Shown: in pieces, positions 9,156 to 17,742 of the stretch
How positions within the stretch are numbered: the stretch's first letter is position 1
Layout of the letters: every line of letters starts with the position of its first letter
Assembly (NCBI RefSeq): GCF_003149455.1
Contig: NZ_QFFK01000001.1
Coordinates: 310,001 to 374,000, forward strand
Source: Chitinophaga deserti
GTDB lineage: Bacteria > Bacteroidota > Bacteroidia > Chitinophagales > Chitinophagaceae
Direction: 5' to 3'
DNA length: 64,000 nucleotides
Notes under the pieces: generated by a model
Databases searched by the model: none
Told to the model about the DNA's origin: nothing
What the model saw: only the letters and a program-made list of their open reading frames with translations
Made by a program: the position numbers and the translations under genes

Positions 9156-11543
9156 ATGCCGACCCTGGTGCAACGAACACTGCTGACATGCTTTTGCCTT
9201 ATTTCCTTTTCATCTCTTTCCGCCCAAAGTAAAATCACAGGGCGGGCCACCGACCATTCTTCCGGCAATGCGATACCCTTCGCCGCCGTTAGGGTGCTTA
9301 CGCCCGGCGCTGTGATGATAACAGGACAAGTGGCTGATTCCGCGGGAAGATTTTCGTTCACAGGGCTCCGGCGTGCGGAATACCTCCTTGAACTTTCTGC
9401 GCTGGGATACGAAACCCGCCGTGTTCCCATTCCACCCATGGAGCACTGGCAGTCCGACACCCTCTCACTGCAACCCTCTGCCAGTTTATTGGGAGAAGTA
9501 ACCATCAGCACAGACCGTATGGCTATCCGGCGGCAGGCCGACAGGATCACTGTTCAGGTGGCAGACAACAAGATGTTCCTCGCCTCCGCCAATGCATTCG
9601 ATGTACTGCGAAAGGTACCGGGGCTGGAAGTGGATGGCGAAGGCGGCCTCCTGGTATCCGGACGTATTGTTCCCGCATTATTCATAGACGGACGCCCTGC
9701 ACAGATGAGCCCCGAAGAAATCAGGCAATACCTGCGCAGCCTGCGCCCTGATCAGATCGCTTCCATCGATGTTATCACCCAGCCTTCGGCGCGGTACGAT
9801 GCGGAATTTAAAGCCATCATTGACCTGAAGCTCCGGCGCGATCAGACGCTGGGCTGGAACGGGCAACTATCTTCTTCCCTGCAGCAAAACGAATACACCC
9901 AGTCCGACAATTCACTGGCAATGCATTACCGCACCCCGCGCTTCACTTATTCAACACGCCTTGGCTATACCGGAGGCAGCACCATTTACCGTTACGGCGC
10001 ATTGCAACATCTGTCCGATAAAAACATACAGCGCACCCGCACCAGCGTGCCCACCCGGCACGACAACTACACTATCCATTTCGGAACCCTGTACCGCATC
10101 AATGATCGCCATAGTACAGAAGTAGTGTTACGTGGGTTCCGCTCTAACCGCCGTACGTTTACTGACAACACCATACACACTACAATTCCTGCAGCCGAGC
10201 CGGAAACTGTGGCTCTTACAAGGTTCCGCAATAACGGGCATCCTGTGCAGCATAATTTATCAGGCGACATCCGCCACCTCAGTAATTTCAAAAAATGGCA
10301 GCTGGAAGCTGCCGGGGCCATTTTCAGTATTGGTAACCGCCAGACGGAAGACATTGTTTTCAGTGATGACCTGAATGCCCGGCGCCCCGGCCAATGGAGA
10401 ACTGTGTTAAAAAATGATATCCGCATCCGTACCCTGCAGGCCGACGCCACGATTCCTGTGGCAGCAGGGAAATGGAGCGCCGGCTTCCGCATGGCATTTA
10501 ATACTACCAGGAACAACCTCCGGTACGATACCCTGTCAGCCTGGGGATTCCATACAGACAGCAGCCGCACTAATCACTTCAATTACGACGAACGCATTTC
10601 CGCTATATACCTCTCCCGCAGCGGCACCCTGAATAAGATGGAATATTCCTTAGGCCTGCGGGTGGAGCGTACACACACCCTGGGAAAGTCTGTACAGGAA
10701 GGTATCACTAATACCCGCCGGTACCTCAGCTGGCTTCCCAGCTTCAGCCTTATGCAGCCTTTGGGGAAAGACAGGCAGCTGCTGCTGAGTTTTACCCGCC
10801 GTATTACAAGACCTAATTTTGCACAGCTAAACCCTTTTCGTTTTTATTTCAGTCCCTTGAATTACTTCGTAGGCAACCCCCAGTTGCAGCCAGCCATTCT
10901 CAATACGCTTAGTATGGGATATACACAACAGGCATGGTCAGTTACTTTACTGATGGGCCGCGAAGAAGATCCCATGGCGCGCTACCCTGAGTATAACCGC
11001 GAAACGCATGTACTGGAATACCTTGGACGCAACCTTCCTTACAGCGATTTCGCCAGTATTGAATCTGCCTTTCCTTTACGGGTAACACCCTGGTGGAGGA
11101 TGAACAACAACTTCGGGCTTTACTACCGGAAAGAGATCACGCCTTATCATAATGCCACTTACAAAATTCCCATCCTCCAATGGACTGTTAACGGCAGCCA
11201 GGTATTTACATTACCTGCCGGCATCACAGCCGACTTAGCTTACAACTACAGATCCCGCGGAGGTAATGGACTGTACCGGTCCAAACATATGTATGCCATC
11301 GATATAGGATTACAAAAGGCCTGGCTGAAAGGAAAACTGCAGTCAGGATTGAACTTCTACGACATGTTCGATACTTACAGAGTAGTGTTTACTTTCCGGG
11401 AGAAACAGATAATTGATAATCAGCTCAGCCACTGGTTTGGCACCCGGAGGCTGGTGGCGTCATTATCCTGGCGCTTTGGCCAGTCTGTATACAAAGCCGG
11501 CCAGCGAAAGAAGCAGGAAGAAGAAAACAGGATCGGGATGTAA
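9156..11543 (+). CDS. TonB-dependent receptor-like outer-membrane barrel
   Basis: The 795-residue protein has a signal peptide (LLTCFCLISFSSLSAQ). A carboxypeptidase-regulatory-like domain follows (about 26-110), then a plug region (about 125-230, with VLRKVPGLEVD, LFIDGRP and SIDVITQPSARYDAE) and a barrel of the OMP_b-brl_3 type to the end. It is shorter than SusC proteins (about 1000 residues) and has no SusD partner next to it, so it belongs to the other large class of Bacteroidota TonB-dependent receptors of unknown substrate. The seven-TM AraC gene lies immediately upstream on the same strand. The C-terminus (KKQEEENRIGM) extends past the last strand and is charged. Confidence 0.9.
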   Translation: MPTLVQRTLLTCFCLISFSSLSAQSKITGRATDHSSGNAIPFAAVRVLTPGAVMITGQVADSAGRFSFTGLRRAEYLLELSALGYETRRVPIPPMEHWQSDTLSLQPSASLLGEVTISTDRMAIRRQADRITVQVADNKMFLASANAFDVLRKVPGLEVDGEGGLLVSGRIVPALFIDGRPAQMSPEEIRQYLRSLRPDQIASIDVITQPSARYDAEFKAIIDLKLRRDQTLGWNGQLSSSLQQNEYTQSDNSLAMHYRTPRFTYSTRLGYTGGSTIYRYGALQHLSDKNIQRTRTSVPTRHDNYTIHFGTLYRINDRHSTEVVLRGFRSNRRTFTDNTIHTTIPAAEPETVALTRFRNNGHPVQHNLSGDIRHLSNFKKWQLEAAGAIFSIGNRQTEDIVFSDDLNARRPGQWRTVLKNDIRIRTLQADATIPVAAGKWSAGFRMAFNTTRNNLRYDTLSAWGFHTDSSRTNHFNYDERISAIYLSRSGTLNKMEYSLGLRVERTHTLGKSVQEGITNTRRYLSWLPSFSLMQPLGKDRQLLLSFTRRITRPNFAQLNPFRFYFSPLNYFVGNPQLQPAILNTLSMGYTQQAWSVTLLMGREEDPMARYPEYNRETHVLEYLGRNLPYSDFASIESAFPLRVTPWWRMNNNFGLYYRKEITPYHNATYKIPILQWTVNGSQVFTLPAGITADLAYNYRSRGGNGLYRSKHMYAIDIGLQKAWLKGKLQSGLNFYDMFDTYRVVFTFREKQIIDNQLSHWFGTRRLVASLSWRFGQSVYKAGQRKKQEEENRIGM

Positions 11544-11632
11544 AAGCAGATACATACGTATAGTGATTTATCCTGTCACAAATACGCCTTCAGGTTGTCG
11601 CATATGCACAGGACGCAGCAATGCAGGATGCT

Positions 11633-11640
11633 TAATTTTG
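11633..11640 (+). promoter_or_regulatory. Putative -7 element (TAATTTTG) before DinB-like gene
   Basis: TAATTTTG matches TAnnTTTG and lies 20 bp before the ATG at 11660. No clear -33 TTG is found at 19-21 bp spacing. Confidence 0.35.
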
Positions 11641-11659
11641 ATTATTAAATATCCGCATT

Positions 11660-12178
11660 ATGACAACCACAACCCTTATAGCAGAGATCCGCACCTCCAC
11701 AGATGAATTACTGGATGCTATCAGCCTGTTTACGCATGAACAATTGAACCAGGTTCCTTTTGCCGGCAGCTGGACGCCGGGGCAGGTGGCACAACATCTG
11801 CTGAAATCAGAAAGCGGCATTCCTCAACTTTTTGAAGGCAATACCGCTCCTGCCAATCGGGAACCCGATGCCCTGGTACCCGTGATACACTCGATCTTCC
11901 TCGACTTCACCACTAAAATGCAATCTCCCGATTTCATTCTCCCCGACGAAGAACCCAAAAACGGTGAAGCGCTCAGGCAGCAACTGAAACAAAACCGTGA
12001 ACATATCCTGCAGCTGATATCCACCAGGGATCTGACAAGGCATCTGACAGATTTCGCATTTCCTGAACTGGGAGAATTAACAGGCTTTGAATGGATGAAG
12101 TTTATGATAAGCCATGCCAAAAGGCATACACATCAGATGAAAAATATGCTGCCTCATTTTAACAGCGTCTCAAAATAA
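11660..12178 (+). CDS. DinB-like domain protein (four-helix, metal-binding type)
   Basis: The 172-residue cytoplasmic protein has the helical layout of the DinB/YfiT family: an early ELLDAISLFTHEQLNQ helix and the WTPGQVAQHLL segment (first metal-ligand His). Near the C-terminus a helix, SHAKRHTHQM, carries the other two His ligands. Family members include bacillithiol- or mycothiol-dependent transferases and many proteins without known reaction. The full three-His set is present here, so metal binding is likely, but the substrate is unknown. The gene stands alone between a barrel gene and a WG-repeat lipoprotein gene on the same strand. Confidence 0.88.
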   Translation: MTTTTLIAEIRTSTDELLDAISLFTHEQLNQVPFAGSWTPGQVAQHLLKSESGIPQLFEGNTAPANREPDALVPVIHSIFLDFTTKMQSPDFILPDEEPKNGEALRQQLKQNREHILQLISTRDLTRHLTDFAFPELGELTGFEWMKFMISHAKRHTHQMKNMLPHFNSVSK

Positions 12179-12274
12179 AACGGAGAAAACCCATCCGGTT
12201 GGCCGGTGATAACCATCATTTTTACTAGCTTCGCCAACGCTGCCAAAAGCAGTGATATCCATTAACCTTAGATT

Positions 12275-12976
12275 ATGAAGCTATTCCTTTTCCTCCTGCC
12301 AGGCGCTCTTTTAATAGCCTGCCAGTCGCAAACCGGTACCCCGGCCGCCAATGCCCAGGTTACAACAACAGAAAACTCCATCCCGGGATACCTCGATACC
12401 CTGCAGGACCAATGGATCTGTGAAGATCAGGCCTATTCCGCCAGCGCATTCTACGATAAAAGTGCTGAGTTCGCCAGTATCACAAAGCAGGATTCCACTG
12501 GCGAGAACATTGGCATGGGCCTTATCGACCGCCAGGGCGTTATCCGTGTACCGCTTATTTATGATGGCTTAAGCGTGGGCTTTACCGACAGTGTTTGCCA
12601 GGTTCACCGTAAAAACCTCATAGGTCTTGTAAACTGGGAGGGTAAGGAGATAGTGGCGCCGCAATATAATATGCTGGCCGACCATGCCACATTCGGGCTT
12701 TTACGGGCTGTTAAAAATGATTCCGTTGGCATGATCAACCTGAAAGGCGAAGTAGTGATCCCCATCCAATATGCAGAAGCCGAGGCCGTAGGGGAAGGAC
12801 TGGTAGCCTTTATGCATAAGCCACAGGAATGGGGCTTCATCAACCTGAAGAATGAAGTAGTGATTCCTCCTCAATTCACCTTTGTAGCTCCTTTCGAAAA
12901 CGGAAAGGTAGTATTGCAGAAGGCAGATGGAGAAGATTACATCGTTTACCCCGATGGGAAGATTGTAAAAAAATAA
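12275..12976 (+). CDS. WG-repeat lipoprotein
   Basis: The 233-residue protein has a lipoprotein signal (LLPGALLIAC, Cys16). About four WG-type repeats follow from residue 80 on, each built as G-hydrophobic-[ILV]-[ND]-x-x-G-x-x-V[VI]-P-x-x-Y/F (GLIDRQGVIRVPLIY, GLVNWEGKEIVAPQY, GMINLKGEVVIPIQY, GFINLKNEVVIPPQF). WG repeats form small beta-sheet modules of unknown ligand, frequent in Bacteroidota and often surface exposed. Nothing in the neighbourhood fixes a role. A strong terminator follows directly. Confidence 0.88.
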   Translation: MKLFLFLLPGALLIACQSQTGTPAANAQVTTTENSIPGYLDTLQDQWICEDQAYSASAFYDKSAEFASITKQDSTGENIGMGLIDRQGVIRVPLIYDGLSVGFTDSVCQVHRKNLIGLVNWEGKEIVAPQYNMLADHATFGLLRAVKNDSVGMINLKGEVVIPIQYAEAEAVGEGLVAFMHKPQEWGFINLKNEVVIPPQFTFVAPFENGKVVLQKADGEDYIVYPDGKIVKK

Positions 12977-12986
12977 ACTGCAGTTT

Positions 12987-13030
12987 ATAGAAAAGGGCTG
13001 TCTCTGTAATAAGAGACAGCCCTTTTCTAT
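12987..13030 (+). terminator. Strong terminator after WG-repeat gene
   Basis: A perfect 19-bp stem (12987-13005 with 13012-13030) closes a 6-nt loop, GTAATA. The right arm ends in CCCTTTTCTAT, which supplies the U-rich end. It is 10 bp past the stop codon. Confidence 0.9.
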
Positions 13031-13188
13031 TCCGGCAAATATTTAAATTCTTATAATTAATATTTTATTCGGATATAACTTGTCGATATGACAGAGATCT
13101 GGCCTGTATTTTTTTTAATGACAGGTTTTAGAAAAAACAGAATACATCGTATATTCATGAGTGAGAGCCAGCTTAAACCCTACACATT

Positions 13189-13461
13189 ATGAAAAAGACC
13201 CTGATCATTAAAATCGTTTTATTGCTATTGCCATTGATTTCTGCCTTCGTACTGTATTTGGTTAATTTGGACAGCGATGGTATCGGAGGGGGTTATTACG
13301 ACCTGACGCATCTTTACTATGCCGTTATTGCCGGCATTTTTTACTTTGTTTTCTGCATTGTACTGATGTCTAAACTCACCCGGGAAAACATTCCCCTGCT
13401 GGCGGTTGCGGCTATATTACTGCTGGCACACCTCGTTTACCTGTTTAAAATTCTGCGGTAA
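13189..13461 (+). CDS. Small three-TM membrane protein, unknown
   Basis: This 90-residue protein consists almost wholly of three hydrophobic helices (about 5-25, 41-61 and 68-88), with a short loop DSDGIGGGYYD after the first. I do not recognise a family. It lies between the terminator of the WG-repeat gene and a convergent gene on the minus strand (4 bp between stop codons), so it is a single transcription unit. A Met-Lys-Lys start and a plausible signal-anchor support that it is real. Confidence 0.65.
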   Translation: MKKTLIIKIVLLLLPLISAFVLYLVNLDSDGIGGGYYDLTHLYYAVIAGIFYFVFCIVLMSKLTRENIPLLAVAAILLLAHLVYLFKILR

Positions 13462-13465
13462 AGGA

Positions 13466-13912
13466 TCAGCAATCGTTATAACGGTAATGGGTATGCTCCA
13501 GCGCATCTTCATAAAATTCCTGCTTATTGGCGGGTAGTTCCTTTTTGCGGAGCGTAACCTTACGGATGGTTTTCCCATCCGGAGATATCCAGCTGCCAGT
13601 GAAGCCTTCTTCACTGCGCTGAAGGATCAGCACACCGGAAACACCGGTTTCTACCATCACGTACTGGTCTTTACCATTGTAATCCACCGTCAGCAGGAGC
13701 CACTTCTCCCGGTCGAGCTGCTTGTTGTAAGTGTATATGCCCCGGTACTTCGGTTCACCGTTGCAGGGATCCGGTACGCCTTCGAGGAACATGGTAACGG
13801 GGATCTTTCCGTCGATTTCTCCGGTATAGAGTAACAGGAGGGGCTTCTCCTGCGCGCGGGTTTGCAGGGAAACGAACAGCAGCGCGAGTATGGCTATAAA
13901 ACGAATATGCAT
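13466..13912 (-). CDS. Secreted small protein, unknown function
   Basis: The 148-residue product begins MHIRFIAILALLF and has a signal peptide ending TRAQ (about residue 20). The mature part looks like a beta-rich domain (LLYTGEIDGKIPVTMFLEG, GIYTYNKQLDREKWLLLTV, GFTGSWISPDGK), a pattern often seen in periplasmic proteins of Bacteroidota. The frame is open upstream to 14017, but I chose the Met at 13912. It gives a proper signal peptide and leaves 64 bp for a promoter shared with the divergent esterase gene. No function can be named. Confidence 0.7.
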   Translation of the reverse strand: MHIRFIAILALLFVSLQTRAQEKPLLLLYTGEIDGKIPVTMFLEGVPDPCNGEPKYRGIYTYNKQLDREKWLLLTVDYNGKDQYVMVETGVSGVLILQRSEEGFTGSWISPDGKTIRKVTLRKKELPANKQEFYEDALEHTHYRYNDC

Positions 13913-13976
13913 GATGCAAATGTCATAAAAAAATGCCGTATCTTTTTTGGCGGCACACCGGCCTAAAAATTCCACC

Positions 13977-15152
13977 ATGAAAACAATTCCCTTTTTCGCA
14001 GCCATGCTTTTCTGCACAATTACCTTCGCTCAGAATTACAATGAAGCGCTTGTACCTGCATATACACTGCCCGATCCACTGATAACACTGAACAACCGGC
14101 CGGTTAAAAATGTAAAGTCATGGGAGCAGACACGGCGGCCGGAAATACTCCGCTTATTCGAAAACCTGGTATATGGACAGATGCCGAAAACATTTGACCG
14201 GATCAGTTATACCCCTGTCCGTGAAAGCCGCAGCGCAATGAATGGCCATGCCATCCTGAAAGAGACCCGTGTAATGGTATATCACCACGGCGACTCCGTG
14301 TCCATTGACGTAACGCTCTTCATCCCCAAAGCCGCCAAAGGCGCCGTACCGGTATTCCTGCTCATCAACAACCGCCCTAAAAAGAACACTGACGCCGACA
14401 GGAAAGAGAAAAGCGCTTTCTGGCCGGCAGAAATGGTGATAGACAGTGGTTATGCCGTAGCGGCGTTTCACGTGAGCGATCTGGCACCCGATGATAAAAT
14501 AAAATACCCCGAAGGCGCATTACGCCTGTATCCGGAAATGCTGCAACAGCCCAATGGGATGAAAGCTATCGGCTCCTGGGCATGGGGTGCTTCCAGAGTG
14601 ATGGATTACTTTGAGCAGGAACCGTTAGTGAATGCGAAGCAGGTAGTACTGGTGGGGCATTCGAGAGGAGGTAAAACTTCACTATGGGCAGCAGCGCAGG
14701 ATCAGCGTTTTGCTATCTGCGTGAGCAACTGTTCCGGTAACACAGGCGCCGCCCTTTCCCGGAGGCAGTTCGGGGAGCGTATCAGCCGCATCAATACCGT
14801 ATTCCCTCATTGGTTCTGCAATAATTACAAACAATACAACGATAAGGAAAACGACCTTCCGGTAGATCAGCACATGCTCATATCACTGATTGCCCCGCGC
14901 CCTGTGTATGCCACCAATGCCACCAAAGATCTCTGGGCCGATCCTACAGGCACTTTCCTCGCAATGAAAAATGCGGAGAAGGTATACGCGCTATATAGAA
15001 AATCGTCGCAGCTGCCGGCCGCTCCCCCTGCTGTGAATGAGGCGGTAGTTAACTCCACGCTCGGTTATCACAACCGGGAAGGGGAACATGATATGACGGA
15101 GTTCGACTGGAGGCAGTTTATCCGGTTTGCCAGGCACCATTTCGGGAAATAA
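13977..15152 (+). CDS. CE15-like esterase (glucuronoyl-esterase family alpha/beta hydrolase)
   Basis: The 391-residue protein has a signal peptide (FFAAMLFCTITFAQ) and an alpha/beta-hydrolase fold. The nucleophile elbow GHSRGGK (Ser229) is the CE15 type, an ALSRR segment follows near 258-263, and the likely catalytic His371 is in GEHDMT. CE15 enzymes cut ester links between lignin and glucuronoxylan, or similar esters. The usual acidic residue shortly after the nucleophile is not evident (SNCSGN), so an Asp around 318-322 (KDLWAD) may take its place. The open frame begins earlier (13947), but the Met at 13977 gives the signal peptide. It has no polysaccharide-locus partner close by. Confidence 0.83.
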   Translation: MKTIPFFAAMLFCTITFAQNYNEALVPAYTLPDPLITLNNRPVKNVKSWEQTRRPEILRLFENLVYGQMPKTFDRISYTPVRESRSAMNGHAILKETRVMVYHHGDSVSIDVTLFIPKAAKGAVPVFLLINNRPKKNTDADRKEKSAFWPAEMVIDSGYAVAAFHVSDLAPDDKIKYPEGALRLYPEMLQQPNGMKAIGSWAWGASRVMDYFEQEPLVNAKQVVLVGHSRGGKTSLWAAAQDQRFAICVSNCSGNTGAALSRRQFGERISRINTVFPHWFCNNYKQYNDKENDLPVDQHMLISLIAPRPVYATNATKDLWADPTGTFLAMKNAEKVYALYRKSSQLPAAPPAVNEAVVNSTLGYHNREGEHDMTEFDWRQFIRFARHHFGK

Positions 15153-15194
15153 TAACCGATCTGCCCCCACCTGCTCCCATCCGCCTGCCGGGCA

Positions 15195-15926
15195 TTAAAA
15201 CTTTTCATTCCAGTAAAAACTATCCGGAGTAGGGCGCTGTCCGAATATGGCAGTGCCCACTCTTACAATAGTAGCCCCTTCCGCGATAGCCATTTCCATA
15301 TCCCCGCTCATCCCCATCGATAATTCTTTCATTTCCACACCCGGTACATCCATAGCAGCAATCTCATCGCGGAGTTTGCGGAGGATGCGAAAGCATTCCC
15401 TCACTTTTACTTCATCGGTACTGAATAGCCCGATCGTCATCAGTCCTTTTATTTTCAGCGTTCCAAACGCAGCCACCTGTTTCACGAGCTCTGCCGCCTG
15501 AGAGGGATGAACGCCGAACTTGCTTTCTTCCCCGGAAGTATTTACCTGTATGAGGATATCCATAGTACGGTTAGCGGCGGATAATTGCTGGTGCAACTTC
15601 TCTGCCAGCGATAAACGGTCTACCGACTGAATGCAGGTCACCTCACATTTCAGGAGGTCTTTGATCTTGTTGGTCTGTAAATGCCCGATGAAATGATTCT
15701 CATGGGGTATATCTTTCAATGCATCATACTTCTCTTTCAGTTCCTGCACCCTGTTCTCTGCAATGAGCGTTTCTCCTGCTTCCAGTGCGATCCTGATACC
15801 ATTGGCAGGTACTGTTTTAGTAGCCATCAGCAGGCGCACCTCTCCGGGTGCCCTTCCACTGGCCATACAGGCCGCTGCTATCCGCTGCCGGATACGGACT
15901 ATATTGTTGCTTACATCCTGGTACAT
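15195..15926 (-). CDS. yggS: YggS-family PLP homeostasis protein
   Basis: The 243-residue protein matches the YggS/PLPBP (COG0325) fold. The PLP-binding lysine is in MATKTVP (Lys37), followed by ENRVQEL, HFIGHLQTNK, GLMTIG, LSMGMSGDMEMAI and a closing RVGTAIFG segment. It is of normal family length. YggS binds pyridoxal 5'-phosphate and balances vitamin B6 and amino-acid pools without catalysing a reaction. It lies downstream of the redoxin of the cupin operon, beyond a terminator, so it probably has its own promoter in the gap 15927-15956 or receives read-through. The MocR regulator two kilobases away also uses PLP. Confidence 0.95.
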   Translation of the reverse strand: MYQDVSNNIVRIRQRIAAACMASGRAPGEVRLLMATKTVPANGIRIALEAGETLIAENRVQELKEKYDALKDIPHENHFIGHLQTNKIKDLLKCEVTCIQSVDRLSLAEKLHQQLSAANRTMDILIQVNTSGEESKFGVHPSQAAELVKQVAAFGTLKIKGLMTIGLFSTDEVKVRECFRILRKLRDEIAAMDVPGVEMKELSMGMSGDMEMAIAEGATIVRVGTAIFGQRPTPDSFYWNEKF

Positions 15927-15956
15927 CCTGTCGTATTAAGTTATTACATGCCAAAA

Positions 15957-15987
15957 CCCGGCAAATGGTAAAGCACCAATTGCCGGG
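15957..15987 (-). terminator. Terminator of the cupin-aldolase-redoxin operon
   Basis: On the minus strand, CCCGGCAA (from 15987-15980) and TTGCCGGG (from 15964-15957) form an 8-bp stem with a long loop, followed by TTTT. It lies about 20 bp past the stop of the redoxin gene at 16006. Confidence 0.7.
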
Positions 15988-16005
15988 CGGCTTCATTGTC
16001 CGTTA

Positions 16006-16236
16006 CTATTTCAAATCTGCAAAAGCTGCTCCGAAATTGATGTGCAATACATTTCCATTGGGCGTTACCAATGCGGGTACCGACTGTATGCCTGCAGCTT
16101 CCGCTTCCGCCAGCCGCGACTTATCATTACCGAGATGTACTACTTCAACGTTTTCTGTTCCGATAAGCTGAATAATGTCCTGCTCTGCGCTCACGCATAC
16201 CGGGCATCCTGCGTGATAAAATACTGATTTTGCCAT
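16006..16236 (-). CDS. Mini thioredoxin/glutaredoxin-like protein
   Basis: This 76-residue protein has a CPVC active-site motif at residues 11-14 (HAGCPVCVSAE) and the cis-proline segment SVPAL near 53-57, so it is a compact thioredoxin fold of glutaredoxin size. It is cytoplasmic (no signal). It starts 5 bp after the stop of the DHDPS-like aldolase gene, so the two are co-transcribed, and a terminator follows. It may reduce a partner protein of the operon or act as a general thiol redoxin. Which substrate it serves is not visible. Confidence 0.85.
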   Translation of the reverse strand: MAKSVFYHAGCPVCVSAEQDIIQLIGTENVEVVHLGNDKSRLAEAEAAGIQSVPALVTPNGNVLHINFGAAFADLK

Positions 16237-16241
16237 TTTGA

Positions 16242-17126
16242 TTAGTTTTTAATGAGTGAAAGAATGGTGGATAATTCGGCCGATTCGGCGGGTGTAAGGG
16301 GCTTTAGCGGACTTCTGAGGAAACCGCCATCTTCCCCTAAAATCTGTAACCCTGCCTTCACAGCCCGTGGCAATCCTTTAGCCACTATAAATCTGAGGAG
16401 ATCCAGTTGCTGATAAAATACCTGGCGGGCAGCATTGAAATCATTCCGCTGCACTGCATCGTGCAATGCAACGTTCAATGCAGGGATGAGATTAGGTGCA
16501 GCCGTACACCACCCGTGGGCGCCTGCAGTAAAAGCTGCCAGTGCCAATGGATTCGAGCCATTGTAAAAAGCTACATCTTCGCCCAGCTCTCTGCGGAGGT
16601 AATGCATCCGCTGGATATCGCCCGTGCTTTCCTTGATCATTGTTACGTTGGGGATTTCCAGCAAACGCTTCAGAAGTGCAGGAGACATATCTACTCCGCC
16701 CGTTGCAGGATTGTTGTATGCCATGATAGGAATACCAATATTAGCAGCCACCGCATCATAATGCTGTACGATCTCATCATCTGTCAGCTTCCAATAGCTC
16801 ATGGGAATGATCATGACGGCAGAAGCGCCAGCTTTTTCGGCGAACCGTGCATGGTAGATCGTTTTTTCGGTGGTAAGGTTAGATACGCCTACCAGTGTTG
16901 GTACACGGCCGGCTACCTGCTGTATACAGGCTTCTGTAACCGCCTCTTTCTCTTCATCGGTCAGGTATGGCAAAACACCTGTGCTGCCTAAAGGGGCTAT
17001 GGCGTGGGAGCCGGAAACCACCAGCCTTTCCACCAGGGATCTGAACAGGGGGAGGTTCAGTTGTTCTTTTTCATTGAAGGGTGTGATCGGGTAAGCGACA
17101 ACACCCTGAATCGGGATGTGTTTCAT
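16242..17126 (-). CDS. DHDPS/N-acetylneuraminate-lyase family aldolase
   Basis: The 294-residue TIM-barrel protein carries the DapA superfamily landmarks. There is a GSTGVLPYLT segment where DapA has G-T-T-G-E, the catalytic Tyr in MAYNNPATGG and the Schiff-base Lys in MIKESTGD, plus a YNGSNPLAL loop. Family members make or cleave 2-keto acids through a lysine-pyruvate adduct. The change of Glu to Val in the G-x-x-G-E motif argues against true dihydrodipicolinate synthase and for a catabolic aldolase such as an L-KDG, hydroxyproline or sialic-type enzyme. It lies between a cupin and a mini-redoxin in an operon divergent from a MocR regulator. Confidence 0.9.
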   Translation of the reverse strand: MKHIPIQGVVAYPITPFNEKEQLNLPLFRSLVERLVVSGSHAIAPLGSTGVLPYLTDEEKEAVTEACIQQVAGRVPTLVGVSNLTTEKTIYHARFAEKAGASAVMIIPMSYWKLTDDEIVQHYDAVAANIGIPIMAYNNPATGGVDMSPALLKRLLEIPNVTMIKESTGDIQRMHYLRRELGEDVAFYNGSNPLALAAFTAGAHGWCTAAPNLIPALNVALHDAVQRNDFNAARQVFYQQLDLLRFIVAKGLPRAVKAGLQILGEDGGFLRSPLKPLTPAESAELSTILSLIKN

Positions 17127-17161
17127 GTGGTAATGCTGTGCTGGATATGATGAATACCGGA

Positions 17162-17644
17162 TCAGAGGTCGCGCCCTTCTTCTTCCCGGAGTGCTACACC
17201 GAGGTTCTGTAACTGGGGCGCGTTTTCGCAGGCGATGTATTTGGCCGGCTCGTCATTACTGAGGTTCTGATGCCGGTGCCAGGCCCAGGAAGGGATGTAT
17301 ACCGCATCTCCGGCCTGCCATTCCACTTTCTCTCCTTCTATCTCCGTCCAGCCCCGGCCTTCTATCACATATAACACCGTTTCATAGGTGTGCCTGTGGC
17401 GGTTGGTGATCTGCCCCGGCAGGAGCCCGCCGATGGTCATGCTCACGTTTTTACTGGGCAGGTCCACGAAGAAGACGGGGTGCTTCCTTTCCGTGGAGAA
17501 CTGATTATGTTCTCCGGCTTTTTCCACATTCCGGTGGATGAGATGCGAAGGTTTTACAAACTTAGGACGGGCAAATGTTTCATGGAAGTCTTTGGAACTG
17601 AACTGTTTTGCATCAGTTACAGGTGCCTGATTTGTTTGAACCAT
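17162..17644 (-). CDS. Cupin-domain protein
   Basis: This 160-residue protein has a single cupin barrel. Metal-ligand candidates are visible as HRHTYE (first motif, about 84-89) and WHRHQN (second motif), with GDAVYIPSWAWHRH typical of the conserved beta-strand pair. Start chosen at 17644 because it places the promoter and operator outside the gene. An earlier Met at 17725 would overlap the divergent regulator's control region. Cupins act as dioxygenases, isomerases or sensors. Next in the operon is a DHDPS-type aldolase 35 bp on, which suggests a role in small-molecule catabolism. The substrate cannot be named. Confidence 0.86.
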   Translation of the reverse strand: MVQTNQAPVTDAKQFSSKDFHETFARPKFVKPSHLIHRNVEKAGEHNQFSTERKHPVFFVDLPSKNVSMTIGGLLPGQITNRHRHTYETVLYVIEGRGWTEIEGEKVEWQAGDAVYIPSWAWHRHQNLSNDEPAKYIACENAPQLQNLGVALREEEGRDL

Positions 17645-17668
17645 GGGAAGATGTTTTAAGTGATCTGA

Positions 17669-17699
17669 TTGATGACGACACAAAATTACCCTACCTTTG
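17669..17699 (+). promoter_or_regulatory. Promoter of MocR regulator gene (-33 TTG / -7 TACCTTTG)
   Basis: TACCTTTG at 17692-17699 fits TAnnTTTG, and TTG at 17669-17671 lies 20 bp upstream, the spacing of the Bacteroidota housekeeping promoter. The ATG follows at 17743. The first operator half-site GGACCACCT (17699-17707) overlaps its end. Confidence 0.6.
17681..17688 (-). promoter_or_regulatory. Putative -7 element of cupin operon (TAATTTTG)
   Basis: Read on the minus strand, 17688-17681 is TAATTTTG, matching TAnnTTTG, and the cupin start at 17644 lies 37 bp away. No matching -33 TTG is found, as expected if an activator is needed. It nearly abuts the divergent promoter. Confidence 0.45.
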
Positions 17700-17740
17700 G
17701 ACCACCTTAATGATACAGTTTTCATAAAATCAGGTAGTCC
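17691..17740. promoter_or_regulatory. MocR operator candidate: three YACCT-type boxes
   Basis: GGACCACCT at 17699-17707 and AGGTAGTCC at 17732-17740 form an inverted pair with one mismatch, centres 33 bp apart (about three turns). A related CTACCT lies at 17691-17696, 11 bp before CCACCT. They sit between the two divergent promoters. MocR/PdxR regulators bind repeated sites of this sort and often autoregulate. The assignment is inference from position and symmetry. Confidence 0.5.
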
Positions 17741-17742
17741 AG

